Assembly (NCBI RefSeq): GCF_024586455.1
Contig: NC_065921.1
Span: 71,239,528 to 71,303,527 of the forward strand
DNA: 64,000 nucleotides
Reading direction: 5' to 3'
DNA from: Bactrocera neohumeralis
Lineage: Eukaryota > Arthropoda > Insecta > Diptera > Tephritidae
Position numbers and translations under genes: made by a program
Part shown: one piece after another, positions 13,461 to 25,390 of the stretch
How positions within the stretch are numbered: the first letter of the stretch is position 1
How the letters are laid out: each line of letters begins with the position of its first letter
The notes under the pieces: model-generated
Database searches by the model: none
The model's input: the letters and a program-made list of their open reading frames with translations, nothing else
Told to the model about the DNA's origin: nothing

Positions 13461-14525
13461 ATGTCTATACCCTTCAGTGGAGCTTTAAAACGATCGAATG
13501 GGATAATTGCAGCTATAAGCAAACAATTGAAAAGTGTAAATTTAAAGGGAGTTAAGAGAATAACTGTTACGTTTGATCCATTTTCTGAAAATGTGAGGTC
13601 TACAAGGTAACTAAAGCACGGTACAAACAATTACACCGAATCGCTTATAATCTCTTACTCCTTATTCGCCAAACCATGTAATTTATTTCAACATTGTCAA
13701 AATGAAATACTCATTTTGTGGCATGCGCAATACGGAGCACCGACTGTCAGATTGCACGATATATAAAATATAAAGCTTCGAGAATATTCATGCAATTTTT
13801 TATACAACCGACCAAGCAAGAGGCATATACGCATGCAATATTAAATCAAATTTAAGGTGGAATACTTACCATACACTTTGCCAATAATTCGAACAGCGGT
13901 ATTCAATTGTAGTGTAGTTCCGAGATCTGAGAAAGCGACAGGTAAAGTATGGAGCTGTGCTGGTCCTCCCGGAGCGAGCTCACGCTCCGTGGACATCTTT
14001 GTCGGTGTCGGTGTCAGTTTGAGGCCTTTATTTTATCTATTTCAGATATAGCGACACAATCTGTTTAAAAATAAATAGTAAAAACAAGTCTGAAGCTTTA
14101 TAATATATAAACATATGTTTAAAATCATATATATGTATTTTTTCTTTCTTTAGGGATTTTCTATCTTTGCTATCAACTCCTAAAATATCTCTTACCAATC
14201 CCAGCTGTGTCATAAAAACAGATGTGGTTTGCAATCGTCAACCTTCCGAGGTGAAATTTTCTTTAATTGATTCCGCACAAGGTAAGGATTCATATTGTCA
14301 TGATTTTAAATTTCTAATGTTATTTTTCTTTTAGAAAAAGCTCAAGTGAAAGAAGTTCGTTTTGTCAGCAGCAATTTGACAACACTTGAACTCTTGCAGC
14401 TACTTAACAAGCACGTCTCTACGCTAGCGCCAGTTGAGGAGATCACATCAAAGGTAACTACTAAAGCAGAAAAACAAAAACTAGCAGGAGGTGCTGGTGG
14501 TAAAAAAGGATCGAAGAAAAAATAA
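13461..14525 (+). CDS. mRpL53: mitochondrial large-subunit ribosomal protein L53 (3 exons, 154 aa)
   Basis: This is a structural protein of the mitochondrial 39S/54S ribosomal subunit (mL53). The exons 13461-13606, 14154-14281 and 14335-14525 are joined by GT-AG introns and total 465 nt (154 codons plus stop). The start context CAAAATG matches the fly consensus. Identity rests on the conserved beta-strand block LKGVKRITVTFDPF followed by DFLSLLSTPK and SCVIKTDVVC, typical of the L53 family. The last 25 residues are lysine- and glycine-rich (AGGAGGKKGSKKK), unlike the conserved core. An AATAAA overlaps the stop codon (14521-14526), which bears on whether the next ORF is on the same mRNA. Confidence 0.9.
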
Positions 14526-14594
14526 AACCAAAGCTAAATCAAAAGCATAGCTAAAAATATTTTACATCAAGTGCTTCTTCTAAAGATTTAAAAA

Positions 14595-14777
14595 ATGGTG
14601 AAAAAACATAAAGGTACATTAGCTGTAATTGAACAGATATACGAAGATATACCAGCTTTTACCGACATTTTCACTGAAGAATCATTTTATACATTCGTAT
14701 TTTGCTTTGTATGTGCTACTATTATAGTAGCATTCATATTATCGAGATTCATTACTTTGAAGCCTGTTGAATTCTAA
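14595..14777 (+). CDS. 60-aa single-pass membrane microprotein, function unknown
   Basis: I do not recognise a named family. The ORF starts 69 nt after the mRpL53 stop with a good context (AAAAAATGG). It has a basic start (MVKKHKG), an acidic middle (EQIYEDIPAFTDIFTEE), one strong transmembrane segment at about residues 31-51 (FYTFVFCFVCATIIVAFIL), and a short RFITLKPVEF tail. It is complete with its own stop and is followed by AATAAA at 14787-14792. It may be the second cistron of the mRpL53 transcript or an independent small gene. The non-random composition and clean TM segment favour a real protein. Confidence 0.65.
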   Translation: MVKKHKGTLAVIEQIYEDIPAFTDIFTEESFYTFVFCFVCATIIVAFILSRFITLKPVEF

Positions 14778-16590
14778 TTTTTATCAAATAAAAAAAGATT
14801 ATTAAAATAGCATAATAAAGATCACTGTTATGTACATATACATTTGGGTTTTTATATTTTAAATATTATGCTCAAAAGGAACAAACTTACACATACATAT
14901 GTATGTATGGACTATTATCAAAATCTGTATAATCTTTATAGACATCGTCTAACTTTATTAAAACTTCATGTAACGTGTCTGGATCACACTGAAAAGGACT
15001 TTAAATGTAGAAATTCGAGGGAGCATGGTGATTTGTGTAATGCATCCGAACACTTTTTTTACTGTAGGTTGCAGTTTTAAATATAAATTATTGAATTGAT
15101 ACAAACAACGTTCTTTTTCGTGATCCTTTTTGGCTTTCTATGAATGATGTTAAAAAGTGTGTTACATCTATGGTCAAATGATTTCGTTGAATGAACCTGC
15201 TTTGATTTAAATATATAATATTTTATCCAAAGCTTTTCTTTACTGAGGATGCGGGTTATGTTTCATGCGGAGAAGAAAATAGGAAAATCGAAGTAGTAGC
15301 TATTTACTTTAGTTTTGGAAAAAAATACCCATACTTCGCAATACGACATGTTTAATCTTATGCATTTTGTACAAGAGCATACAGAGAAGCATGGATAAAT
15401 CAATATGTTTTTTTTTCTGAGCAAACATTAGGTAACAGAAGTTACTTATATTTCTGACCTTCCACGAATATAAAAACATACATACATACGTATACATCTG
15501 ATTGAGCTTGAATATACATATTTACATAAGAAACTGCCAACTATTATTATATGAATGAATGAAGAGGGACAAAAAGTGTCGACCCAACATATATGGAGTC
15601 AGCTATCCAGGTTGCAGAAATGAAAGTAAGTTCCCGCAACTAGTTATTCGAAGTAGAAAAGGAAAATGCACAAAAGAATAAACTGAATACCGATGTACAT
15701 ATGTACACTATTAAGTATGAGTGTATGAAAACTACTATTCAAGCTACAAACAAAAAACTTCCATTTCAAGTGAAAGTGAGAATGAGAGTGACAGTGAAAC
15801 TTCGCCAAAAATATATCAATAGAACGCACACTTTCAGCTTTTAAATGCACTCGTAGCTAAAGGAAGCATTGTTAAATACATATACAGATGTGCGTACATA
15901 AATACTTACAACTAAAGGAAGTTTGAAAAGATTTAATTATTTGTAATATTGCGTAAACAGTTAAATTCACTGATATTTAAAAAGTACGTTTGTGCTAGGT
16001 TTTCATAAACTTGGATAAAAACTGAATTTCGACAAAACGAAAGAAGGTTGTAAGTAAAGTGAATCTTTAGCGAAGTTTTGTTGCTAAAATTAATTTATAA
16101 ATATCAGACACTAGGTTTTATTGCTTAATTTTTAGAGTCGTTTGCTCATACTCATCGAACTAAAAGAAATTCTTTGGGAGAATTTTTTCAATTGATCGAA
16201 CCCATATTTAAACTTTTACCTATCTAGAATAGTTCCTGCCATACCCAACGATACAAATCACCTCTTTGCATGCCTCATGAAGCCAATTCACTTAACTCCT
16301 TTCCCCCTTTTGGTCCGAATCCCTCGAATAGCCCCTTAAGTGACCTCGACGACAGATAACATTTTCGGCCATCAAAAAAAAAAACAGATAACATGTTACT
16401 TCCCCCCAAACAAGGTCAAGGTACTCGTAACAACAAAACCAACTAGACTTAAACTCTCTTTAATACATAGTTCAAGGTGGTCGAAAAAACCAAAACGACT
16501 ACAGCAAAGCATAGATCGTGCTCGATAATAATTTGGGAACATGGCAGAAAGGTAAGGCAAGATAACCGAAATATTAAAAACATTTTTTCA
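14778..16590. other. intergenic, no gene recognised
   Basis: AT-rich DNA with short microsatellite tracts (for example 15480-15500). Open frames of 60-80 codons here show no known motif. I see no clear transposon until about 16620. Confidence 0.5.
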
Positions 16591-16619
16591 AACGCCTTTA
16601 GGCGCATTAATTAAGCTAA

Positions 16620-18190
16620 ATGTCTTGAGCCCACAACACATACAGGTTGGGATAGATACCGGGAGTTGAGAGGGAAGCGAAACGCATTTACAGACAAAAA
16701 AGAGAGGGGCCGAAAGGCGTGAGAACGAAAAGCTTGACAAGCTGGCCGACAGGGGTAATGCTCGAAAATGTTTGCGAAAAGATGCGTCGGCTAACAAAAG
16801 GTTTCAAAACCGGAGCATACTCTTGCAGAACCCCGAGGTGATCTAGTGACTGATCCCCACAGTATACTGAAATCATGGAGGAAAAACTTTTCCAGTCTGC
16901 TGAATGGCAGTGAAAACATAACACCTAACACCTGGAGATTGTAAACCCGATTCCACAAACGATGACGATGGAGCAGACGTTCCATTCCCCGACCATAAAC
17001 AAATTCGTATGGCAATTACACGTCTGAAGAACAACAAAGCGGCTTGGGCCAATGGATTGCCGGCCGAGCTATTCAAATACGGCTGCAAAGAACTGATAAG
17101 GAGCATGCGTCAGCTTCTTTGTAGAATATGGTCGGACGAAAGCATGGAATTTAAGTGTGGTCCGCTCAATCCACAAAAAGGGAAAACCACAATCTTTGCC
17201 AACTACCTTGGGTTAAGCTTCCTCAACATCGCATATCTATCGAGCGTATTGTGTAAAAGATTAAAGTCCACCGTCAACAAACTGACTAGATTTTATAAGT
17301 GTGGCTTTAGGTATGGAAAATTCACAACTGACCAGATATTTATCATGCGTGAAAAGAAAATCGGCACACACCAACTCCTAAACGATTTTAAAATTTTATT
17401 TTCGTGACAGCACGAAAAGGAGTTGCCTTTATGCCGCTATGTCTGAATTTGTTATCCACGCAAAACTAATACGGCTGTGTAAATTGACGTTGAGCAATAC
17501 CAATAGCTCCGTCAGGATCGAGAAGGACCTCTCCGATTTCGATAAAATAATTCGCTGTTGACATAACTTTGAAGTCGTAGATAATTTCGGACATCTTGGA
17601 ACCAGCATTAACACCAACAACAGCGTCAGACTCGAAATTCAACGCAGGATAACTCTTGCCAACAGTTGCTACTTCGGACTGAGTAGGCAATTGAGAAGCA
17701 AAGTCCTCTCTCAACGAACAAAGACCAAATTCTACAAGTCACCAATCATTCTCGTCCTGATATATGGTGTAGAGGCATGGACGATAACAACAACTGATGA
17801 GTTGACGTTGCGAGTTTTCGAGAGAAATGTTCTGCGAAAGATTTATGGTTCTTTGCACATTGCCAACGGTGAGTACTGCAGTCAATGGAACGATAAGCTA
17901 TACGAGATACACGAAGAAATTAACATAGTTCAGCAAATTAAGAGACAGCGGACGCTGGCTAGGTCATGTCGTCCAAATGATGAAAACACTCCAGCTCTGA
18001 GAGTATTCGACGCATTACCCGCCGGGGGAAACAGAGGAAGACCTCCACTCTGTTGGAAAGGCCAGGTGGAGAAGGACACTTGGAATATCCAATTGGCGCC
18101 ACGTAGCGAAAAAAAGAAACGACTGGCGCGCTGTTGTTAACTTGGCTATAATCGCGTAAGCGGTATCTACGCCAATAAAGAAGAAGAATA
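16620..18190 (+). mobile_element. RTE-like non-LTR retrotransposon, 5'-truncated plus-strand copy
   Basis: It begins within the linker upstream of reverse transcriptase (RT), with KTGAYSCRT-type text. RT follows: LKNNKAAWANGLPAELFKYG near 17020-17085, then LCKRLKSTVNKLTRFYKCGF near 17240-17300. The carboxy-terminal block is YGVEAWTITTTDELTLRVFE near 17765-17820, then RGRPPLCWKGQVEKD near 18030-18080. Several frameshifts break the frame and the catalytic region is lost between 17407 and 17691. The 3' end shows a short GAA-repeat tail (AATAAAGAAGAAGAA) at about 18172-18187. Clade assignment is by the look of the RT termini, not by phylogeny. Confidence 0.75.
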
Positions 18191-18194
18191 GGCT

Positions 18195-18410
18195 TCAAAT
18201 ATTCTCAGAGCTGGAGTGTTTTCATCCATTCGGACGGATGGAGTCATGCGTAGAAGTTCAAGCAAGTGAGAAAAGTTCTCTAAGCACCATTCATTTGGGA
18301 GTGGCCAGAAACGATTCTTTTACATATGGCTCAAGCAGCTCACGACTTCCGGTCTTAGACCAAGTATCCTCTGGGTAGCCAAAGATCATTCGTTTGAAGG
18401 CGAGTAGATT
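18195..18410 (+). mobile_element. rearranged junction: RT C-terminal scrap plus inverted 5'UTR of the RTE-like element
   Basis: 18198-18230 is the reverse complement of the RT C-terminal segment near 17965-18000. 18236-18400 is the reverse complement of 20180-20335, the 5' end of the minus-strand copy. The shared core is GTGGCCAGAAACGATTCTTT. At about 18405 the sequence switches abruptly into minus-strand RT. The result is a head-to-head, partly inverted element. Confidence 0.8.
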
Positions 18411-20335
18411 GTGGGGTCTCCCTTTATATGGATTGGGCATAGCACACTTAAATTCCAATCTTTGGGCATGCTTTCGTCCGACCATATTTTACAGAGAAAC
18501 TGATGCATGCTCCTTATCAGTTCTTCGCCACCGTGTTTGAATAGCTCAGCCGGCAATCCATCGGCCCCCGCCGCTTTGTTGTTCTTCAGGTGGGTAATTG
18601 CTATTCGAACTTCTTCATGGTCGGGCAATGGAACGTCTGCTCCATCGTCATCGATTGTGGAATCGGGTTCGCCTTCTCCTGGTGTTGTACGTTCACTGCC
18701 AGTCAGCAGGCTGGAGAAGTGTTCCCTACATAATTAAAGTATACTCTGGACATCGGTGACTAGATCACCTTTGGGGGTTCTACAAGAGTATGCTCCGGTC
18801 TTGAAACCTTCTGTAAGCCGCCGCATTTTTTCATAGAATTTTCGAGCAATACCCCTGTCGGCCAGCTTATCAAGCTCTTCATACTCACGCATTTCGGCCT
18901 CTTTCTTTTTCTGTCTGCAAATGCGTCTCGCTTCCCTCTTCATTTCTCGGTATCTATCCCATCCCGCACATGTTGTGGTCGATCGTAACGTTGCGAGGTA
19001 GGCAGTCTGTTTTCTCTCCGCTGCGACATGGCACTCCTCGTCGTACCAGCTGTTCTTTTGCATTTTCCGAAATCCAATGGTTTCGGTTGCAGCTGTACGT
19101 AAGGAGTTTGAAATGCCGTCCCCCAGTTCCCTTAAACCGAGTTGTTGACGAGTGCTTTCAGAGAGCAGGAGCGCAAGCCGAGTAGAAAATCGTTCTGCTG
19201 TCTATTGTGATTGCAGTTTCTCAACGTCGAACCTTCATTGTGTTTGTTGACGTGCGTTTTTTGTTGCAAAGATGCGGGTGCGAATCTAGGCTGCAACAAG
19301 ATAGTGGTCCGAGTCGATGTTAGGACCTCGGAGCGTATGTCCGTCTAGAACACTGGAGACGTGTCTTCCGTCTATCACAACATGATCGATCTGGTTGGTG
19401 GCTTTTCGATCCGGAGATAGCTTGATGTATTTTCTTGTGCTGGAATCTAGTACTACAGATAACCATATTTCGGGCCCCAGCGAAGTCGATCAGCCTCAAC
19501 CCATTTGGGGATGTTTCGTCGTGAAGGCTGAATTTACCGACCGTAGGCCAAAGATACCTTCTTTGCCCACCCTGGCGTTAAAGTCGCCAAGCACGATTTT
19601 GACATCGTGGCGGGGGCAGCTCTCATAAGTGCGCTCCAAGCGCTCATAGAAGGCATCTTTGTTCACATCGTCCTTCTCTTCCGTCGGGGCGTGGGCGCAA
19701 ATAAGCGATATGTTGAAGAACCTCGCTTTGATGCGGATTGTGGCTAGACGTTCATTCACCGGAGTGAATGATAGTACTCGGCGACAGAGTCTCTCTCCCA
19801 CCACAAATCCCACACCAAACTTGCGCTCCTTTATATGGCCACTGTAGTAAATGCCACAAGGACTTACTCGTCTCTGTCCCTGTCCCGTCCAACGCATTTC
19901 TTGGACGGCGGTGATGTCAGCCTTTATTTTCACGAGGACATCAACCAGCTGGGCAGCGGCACCTTCCCAATTAAGGGACCGGACATTCCAGGTGCATGCC
20001 CTTAATTCGTAGTCCTTATTTCGTTTGCCATGGTCGTCATCAAAAGGGGGGTCTCTCATCCGAGGCTTGTAGCTTCCTTTCATTGGGGGTGATTTTTTAC
20101 GTGGCGGGTCCCAAACCCAGCGCACAACCCTGCGGAGGGGATGTTTCGCCTTCTCACTTTAGCTCGCCTTGAAACGGATGTTCTTAGACTACCCAGAGGA
20201 TACTTGGTCAAAGACCGGAAGTCGTGAGCTGCTTGATTCATATGTAAAAGAATCGTTTCTGGCCACCCCCAAGTAAATGGCGATCAGAAAACTTTCCTCA
20301 CTTCCGTGAACTTCTACACATGACTCCATCCTCCG
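18405..20335 (-). mobile_element. RTE-like non-LTR retrotransposon, minus-strand copy with endonuclease
   Basis: The 5'UTR is at about 20335-20126. An apurinic-type endonuclease follows (20125-19496): RACTWNVRSLNWEGAA, ADITAVQEMRWTGQGQ, SLICAHAPTEEKDDVNKDAF and the metal-site motif VLGDFNARVG. A linker (19063-18734, EELDKLADRGIARKFYEKM) and RT start (18628-18410, LKNNKAAGADGLPAELFK) come next. It stops before the RT catalytic box, so it cannot be active on its own. Frames are interrupted between 19496 and 19063. Confidence 0.8.
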
Positions 20336-20511
20336 TTCGAAGCCCAGGTAACATTTTTTGTATGTGGCATGATAATTGTTAATTGATAAAATTGGGTCGA
20401 TACTACCCCAACACACTTTTAATACGTATGTATAATGATTTTCGTTTTTCTAACAAATGTTATGCCGAAAATGTCGCTCAATGTATAAGTTATATAAGTA
20501 TAGTATATTTA

Positions 20512-22540
20512 TACAAGGTGCATGCCAAAGTAAACAGGACTTTTTGAATCTAGCGCCCCACGGTGGCGCCATCTATATGTCGACTGGTGCGTTAGAATCT
20601 GCTATGTTGTTGTTTTAACGGAAATTCAATCCCCGTTGGGGTGGTAAATGTCATTTGTGTTGTCGTCGATGTCATCTAACGGTAGGCCCAAGAAACGTGC
20701 TGTTTCGACGGGGTCGGACCAAAGGGAGGAGGGTGTTAGATGGGTGGGGTTTATGGGGCATGCAAAGAGGTGGTCAGTGTCATGCGGGGACTCGTTGCAT
20801 GCAGGACATACGTCGGGTATGTCAGGGTCTATTCTGGATAAGTAGGAGTTTAACCTGCTACAGTATCCAGAACGATGTTGCGCAAGGGTCACACGCGTTT
20901 CTCGCGGCAGCTGGAGCTCTTCGTCTGCGATGGGTGGTGGTTTGACTCCAAGAACGCCATTCACGGGAAGGGAGTCGGTGAAGGTGTTGATGGCTCCGCT
21001 GTGAATGGCGGTCAGTACCTGTCTAAAGTTTGTTGCGTCCGAAGTCCGGTCGGCGTACTGTACGACGTCGTCGACGTAATCCAGGAATGACCTTTTGACG
21101 CTCCTAGGAGGCGGTTCCGCTCCACGCAGATGACTGCAGGGGTGATTTCTGCGAAAGCATCCCAGCAGGAATTGCTTGGAGAGAGTTCATTATGCTCCTT
21201 AACTGGGAGCATAAGCGTCTCACTGTGGAGGTGTTCAATGGGAGACATCAAAAGACATCCTGTAGTGGTCCGGAGTGAAGTGTTTTGACAGGTCTGTAGT
21301 TTCCTCATCTGCGTACCACTGCATCCAGGCGACCATATGGGGGCTGCGTAATTGAGGACCGGCCGGCCGATTGCCTTGTATGTTGCCAACAACGTTTCTT
21401 TGTCTTTTCCCCATGTGCTGCCGGTTAGCGACTTGAGGATTTTGTTGCGGCTCTGTACTTTGGCGATAATCGCGGTCGTATGAGGAGAGAAGGAGCATAG
21501 ACTGTCGAATGTTACACCTAAAATCTTAGGATTGTTGACAGTCGGAATTTTGACGCCGTCGACTGCAATGTTAAGCTCAAGTCTATACTCCTTCGTCCAG
21601 TTTGTGAATATGGTCGCTGTGGATTTGGTGGGGGAAAGTGGGAGATTTCGTGCAGTGAGGAAACGAGAAAGGTCGGAGAGGTAACTGTTTACCTTCGAAC
21701 ACATGCCATCGATTCCATTGCCCGACGCCAATATCGTGCAGTTAGAATCTGCTATCTTTATCGATGGTCCAGTGAGAACTTCATGACAACTATTGCATTT
21801 TAAGTGTCAGTATGTTTGTGTTATTGATGCGAAAATGAGCTTCGAACAAAGAGCCAACATTAAATTTTGTTTTAAAACTGGTAAAACTTTTACCGAAACG
21901 TTTCAATTGATGAAACAAGTTCATGGCGATGATTTCCTATCCCGTAGCAGAGTGCACGGGTGGTTTCAACGTTTTCAAAGTGATCGTGAGGACATAAATG
22001 ACGATCAACATGTGGGCCAATCAAAATCCGTGATCACCGGAAATTTCATCGAAACTGTGCGTGAATTCATCAAAAATCAGTCGAAATCATCATTAAAATT
22101 CATGGAAATGGAATTGAACATCTCCAAAACATCGATTTATCGCATTTTGACCGAACATTTGGGCTTACAAAACGGTTTGTTCCTCACAAATTGACTGACG
22201 ACCAAAAATTGCTCAGAATCCAACATTCGAAGGACGATTATTTGACCGAAAATCACATTTTAACCATTAACCACTGCCCGTATTCACCTGATATGGCACC
22301 GTGCGACTTCTTTCTTTTCGGAAAAATGCATTTGCCCATGAAAGGAAAGCGTTATGCAGACGTAGAGGCCATTCAAAAGGCTTGCACCGGCATACTGGCG
22401 GCCATACCATGCTTTTGGACCGGGCAAAAAGCTGTACTGAAGCAGAAGGAGACTATTTCGAATAAAATACATTGATTTTGCCATTCCATTTGTTCTGTTT
22501 TTTTTTTTTAAGTCCTGTTTACTTTGGAACGCACCTTGTA
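20512..22540 (+). mobile_element. mariner deletion derivative with intact TIRs, carrying a retrotransposon insertion
   Basis: The terminal inverted repeats pair TACAAGGTGCATGCCAAAGT at the left with the reverse complement of the sequence ending GCACCTTGTA at 22540, flanked by TA on both sides. The plus-strand ORF 21835-22194 (MSFEQRANIKFCF start) is a mariner amino-terminal helix-turn-helix region with VHGWFQRFQSDREDINDD. The frame then jumps to NHCPYSPDMAPCDFFLFGKM near 22270-22330. The first two catalytic aspartates are deleted. The element is non-autonomous but could have been moved in trans. Confidence 0.88.
20606..21740 (-). mobile_element. Jockey-like non-LTR element, 5'-truncated, inserted in the mariner
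   Basis: It is flanked by a 15-bp target-site duplication GTTAGAATCTGCTAT (20591-20605 and 21741-21755). Minus-strand translation starts at CTILASGNGIDGMCSKVN, the residues just after the RT YADD box. It runs through SPTKSTATIFTNW and GVTFDSLCSF to the C-terminal zinc-type motif CPACNESPHDTDHLFACP (near 20730). The tail is a CAA repeat. One frameshift separates the two large frames (21731-21012 and 20964-20626). Confidence 0.9.
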
Positions 22541-22974
22541 TATAAAATTGCATGGCTCCGATCCTTAGGTTGACGTTTTATATCTTAAGGTATTTCCCTG
22601 ACTTTGATCCTTGCAAGTTGCAAGACTTAAAATTTTCGGTTGCACTCGAACTTAGTTTGCCCCTCTTACTTATTCAATATAAAGTTTTTCCAACACCTGA
22701 AAGTATGTACATATATATCATATCGCCGACTTTGATTTTTTGCAAATTGCAACAGAATGGAATGTTTGATTCCACCCGAACTTAACACTTGTTATTTTCT
22801 GCATTTATTAATTTCAGTTTACGCTTAATTTTGAGGTTTCGACTGTAAATACTTTATTTTTATTCTTTTGTCTGAACAAAATATTAAAAATTGTGACTTA
22901 TTAAAAAATTGTCAAACCCGCTTTAAAAGGTATTGGATATTAATCCGACAAATTTTACGTTCACAGTATCTATT

Positions 22975-23490
22975 TACTGTATACATATGTATGTACATAT
23001 GCATACAAATAAGTATGTACTTACATAAATACGACTTCGAAGAACTCGAATTATTTACATATTTACATTTTATTTAAAAATACATTTTAGCTGAACATTG
23101 CCAATGGTTATTTTATTTAAAATTTCAATACAGTTCCAGAAGAAGAGTCTGAACTCCAAGTATAATTGTTGGTATACCAAAATATGTACTTATATGACGG
23201 TATTTCAATAACCGTAAATGCAATACGTATGCATATGTACATATGTATGTATGTACATATATAAATTATTTGCAGTGTACATACATATGTATGTATGTAC
23301 ATAGTAAGTGCCATTGCGCCGTTTTGTGATCCCGCTTATTACACATTGTAATTGGTTATATACCCCCTTTTGACAACAGAATCGAATTTGGAGTACAGAC
23401 GTTAATAAAAGTGAATAGAAAGTTGAACAGACAAATATGTACATACATATACATACATATGTATATACATATATACATATGTATGTATAT
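22975..23490. repeat. ACATATGTATGT palindromic microsatellite cluster
   Basis: Several tracts of alternating ACATAC/ATGTAT units occur, for example 23225-23262, 23278-23304 and 23436-23492. They are self-complementary and appear dozens of times across the window. The Y/I/T/C/M-rich ORFs in this area are by-products of these tracts. Confidence 0.85.
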
Positions 23491-24429
23491 AAATTGTATT
23501 AAAAAATTGTCGATAATCTGACTATAAAGAGTACAAGTAAAAGAAAATTTATCAAAGGAGAAAGTTTAGCTCTCGCTAAAAGGGACGTTATGGAAGGACA
23601 ACGCTTACAAGCTTAACCAAGGGTGTGTTCAGTTTAAAGGAAGGTACGTAGATGCCTACATATGTATGTATGTAAATACAGACATAGTCATATGTATGTA
23701 CAAATGTACGTATGTATTTGTATATGGAAAGATTTTCAACGTCAATATAAAAGAAACGTAACCTTCCCCAAACTATCATGGTTTGCGCCATTCCATACCC
23801 ATCACAGCATGAGTATTTGCTCTCAGAGAAGCTTCAACGGCTCAAAGGACAAACATAAGAACAGAGCAAAAAATAATATACACATATCGATGTCACGTCA
23901 GCTGTTTGAAAGAGATAACTACATGTGAATGTGAATATTAATGGTACTCTCTTATTTTCATGGTAAATAAGAAAAATAACGCAATAATAACAAAGTATAC
24001 CTATGTTCGTTCATTTCCAAAATAGTTGGCATTATTATACATAAATACGTACATATGTATGTATGTATATATATGTATGAATATTATCGCATAATAAAAT
24101 TGGCCCTTACAACTTCTATCGGCCAAGCTTTAGGTATTTTTCTATTAATGGTGCAAATGTTGTCCAACAAATACCGGGCTGTACAAAGCTTTAGGCCGTT
24201 ATCGTTTGTATAAGTTAGAGTTGAGCTCTCAAATATGTATTGTTGGAATATTAAAAGGAAAACACGAATCATCCTTTGGATTTCCCACGAAAACATGTCG
24301 GGAAGATAACACAAATCCTACTTTTGGATCTTGAAGTGTCTCGCACGGGACTGACTCCTTATCTCAGGAAGTTTGGCTGATTTTTAGTTAATTGAACACT
24401 TCATATTCTGGTAACATCTATAGTATATA

Positions 24430-24537
24430 GAACCGGAACGGACCCGTAATAAAAAATTGGGGAAAAATTTGTATCTAGACCCATTCAACGTTCTCACGAC
24501 AGTCGGGTCTAAGTAACCGGAACGTCCAACAACAACA
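24430..24537 (+). mobile_element. CAA-tailed SINE-like repeat, degraded copy 2
   Basis: Blocks CTCACGACAGTCGGGTCTAA and GTAACCGGAACG are followed by TCCAACAACAACAACAC. The internal TATCCGGTCAA...CGGCAGAATT segment is missing. An isolated ACCGGAACGGACCCG sits just upstream at 24430, suggesting a rearranged copy. Confidence 0.55.
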
Positions 24538-25009
24538 ACACACTTAACTCGATAGGGTTCCCTTTGTAAAATAAAAGTACATATGCATGTATGGAGTATT
24601 TCGACAAAATTTTAAGTTTTGTAACTCCAAAAATTTTATATTTCAAAAAAAAAAAATTTTTACCCAGGATGCTTACGGTTTTTAGATTTGTTGTGACAGC
24701 CAGTGTCAAAAACAGTTTTAAGGTGTGCTGTCGAGTTTCGGCTAAGTATTCAATCTACATATCAACATATGTATGTATGTATATACATACATAATCCGAC
24801 ACTCCATACTTTTTTGTTCTATAATTTAAGATGTTTCTTGGGGCTATAGTCACGTACTTTTTTACAGCAGCGGTTTATAAGTTTATCTATAAAAATCAAC
24901 TGGTCTACGAAACTGTAATACAATAAGTTAATATGTATGTATGTATATTTAAAATATCAGTAAACATTGAAGCATTTTAAAATGTTCAATTTCCTTTACA
25001 GTAAATACG

Positions 25010-25390
25010 TACGCACATACTTACATACATATAAGTACATATGTATGTCTGAGCAGGATTTTGTAGGAATACGTATGTATGTATGTACATATATATGCAC
25101 AAAAAGGCATATTGTTTGTAGGACGGACATGTGCACATACATACATACATTTGTTAGTAGGTATGCACTTCAACGATTCAACTTTTCACGGTCACCTTTT
25201 CAAGAAATTATTAACTTGCTTTCAGCAGCGCTTGAACATATGTACATACATACATACATATGTATGTATTTATTTTGTTTACAGTTTTTTCGGTTAATGT
25301 GCCCATGAATTTAAATAATCTTTACGTACTATGTACATACGCTTTATTGTGATTACATACATATGTACATACATAATATTTTTAGTCACT
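25010..25390. repeat. ACATATGTATGT microsatellite cluster
   Basis: Repeated CATACATATGTATGT tracts occur (25020-25050, 25070-25095, 25133-25150, 25240-25270, 25355-25375). Overlapping 'HTYIHTYVC'-like open frames are artefacts of these tracts. Confidence 0.8.

Noticed and set aside
18405..20335. Endonuclease ORF as a domesticated host nuclease
   Set aside because: It is collinear with the linker and RT of the same element and is degraded, as expected for a dead retrotransposon.
22975..25390. tRNA or miRNA hairpins suggested by palindromic text
   Set aside because: The palindromes are ACATATGTATGT microsatellites. No cloverleaf or A/B box was recognised.
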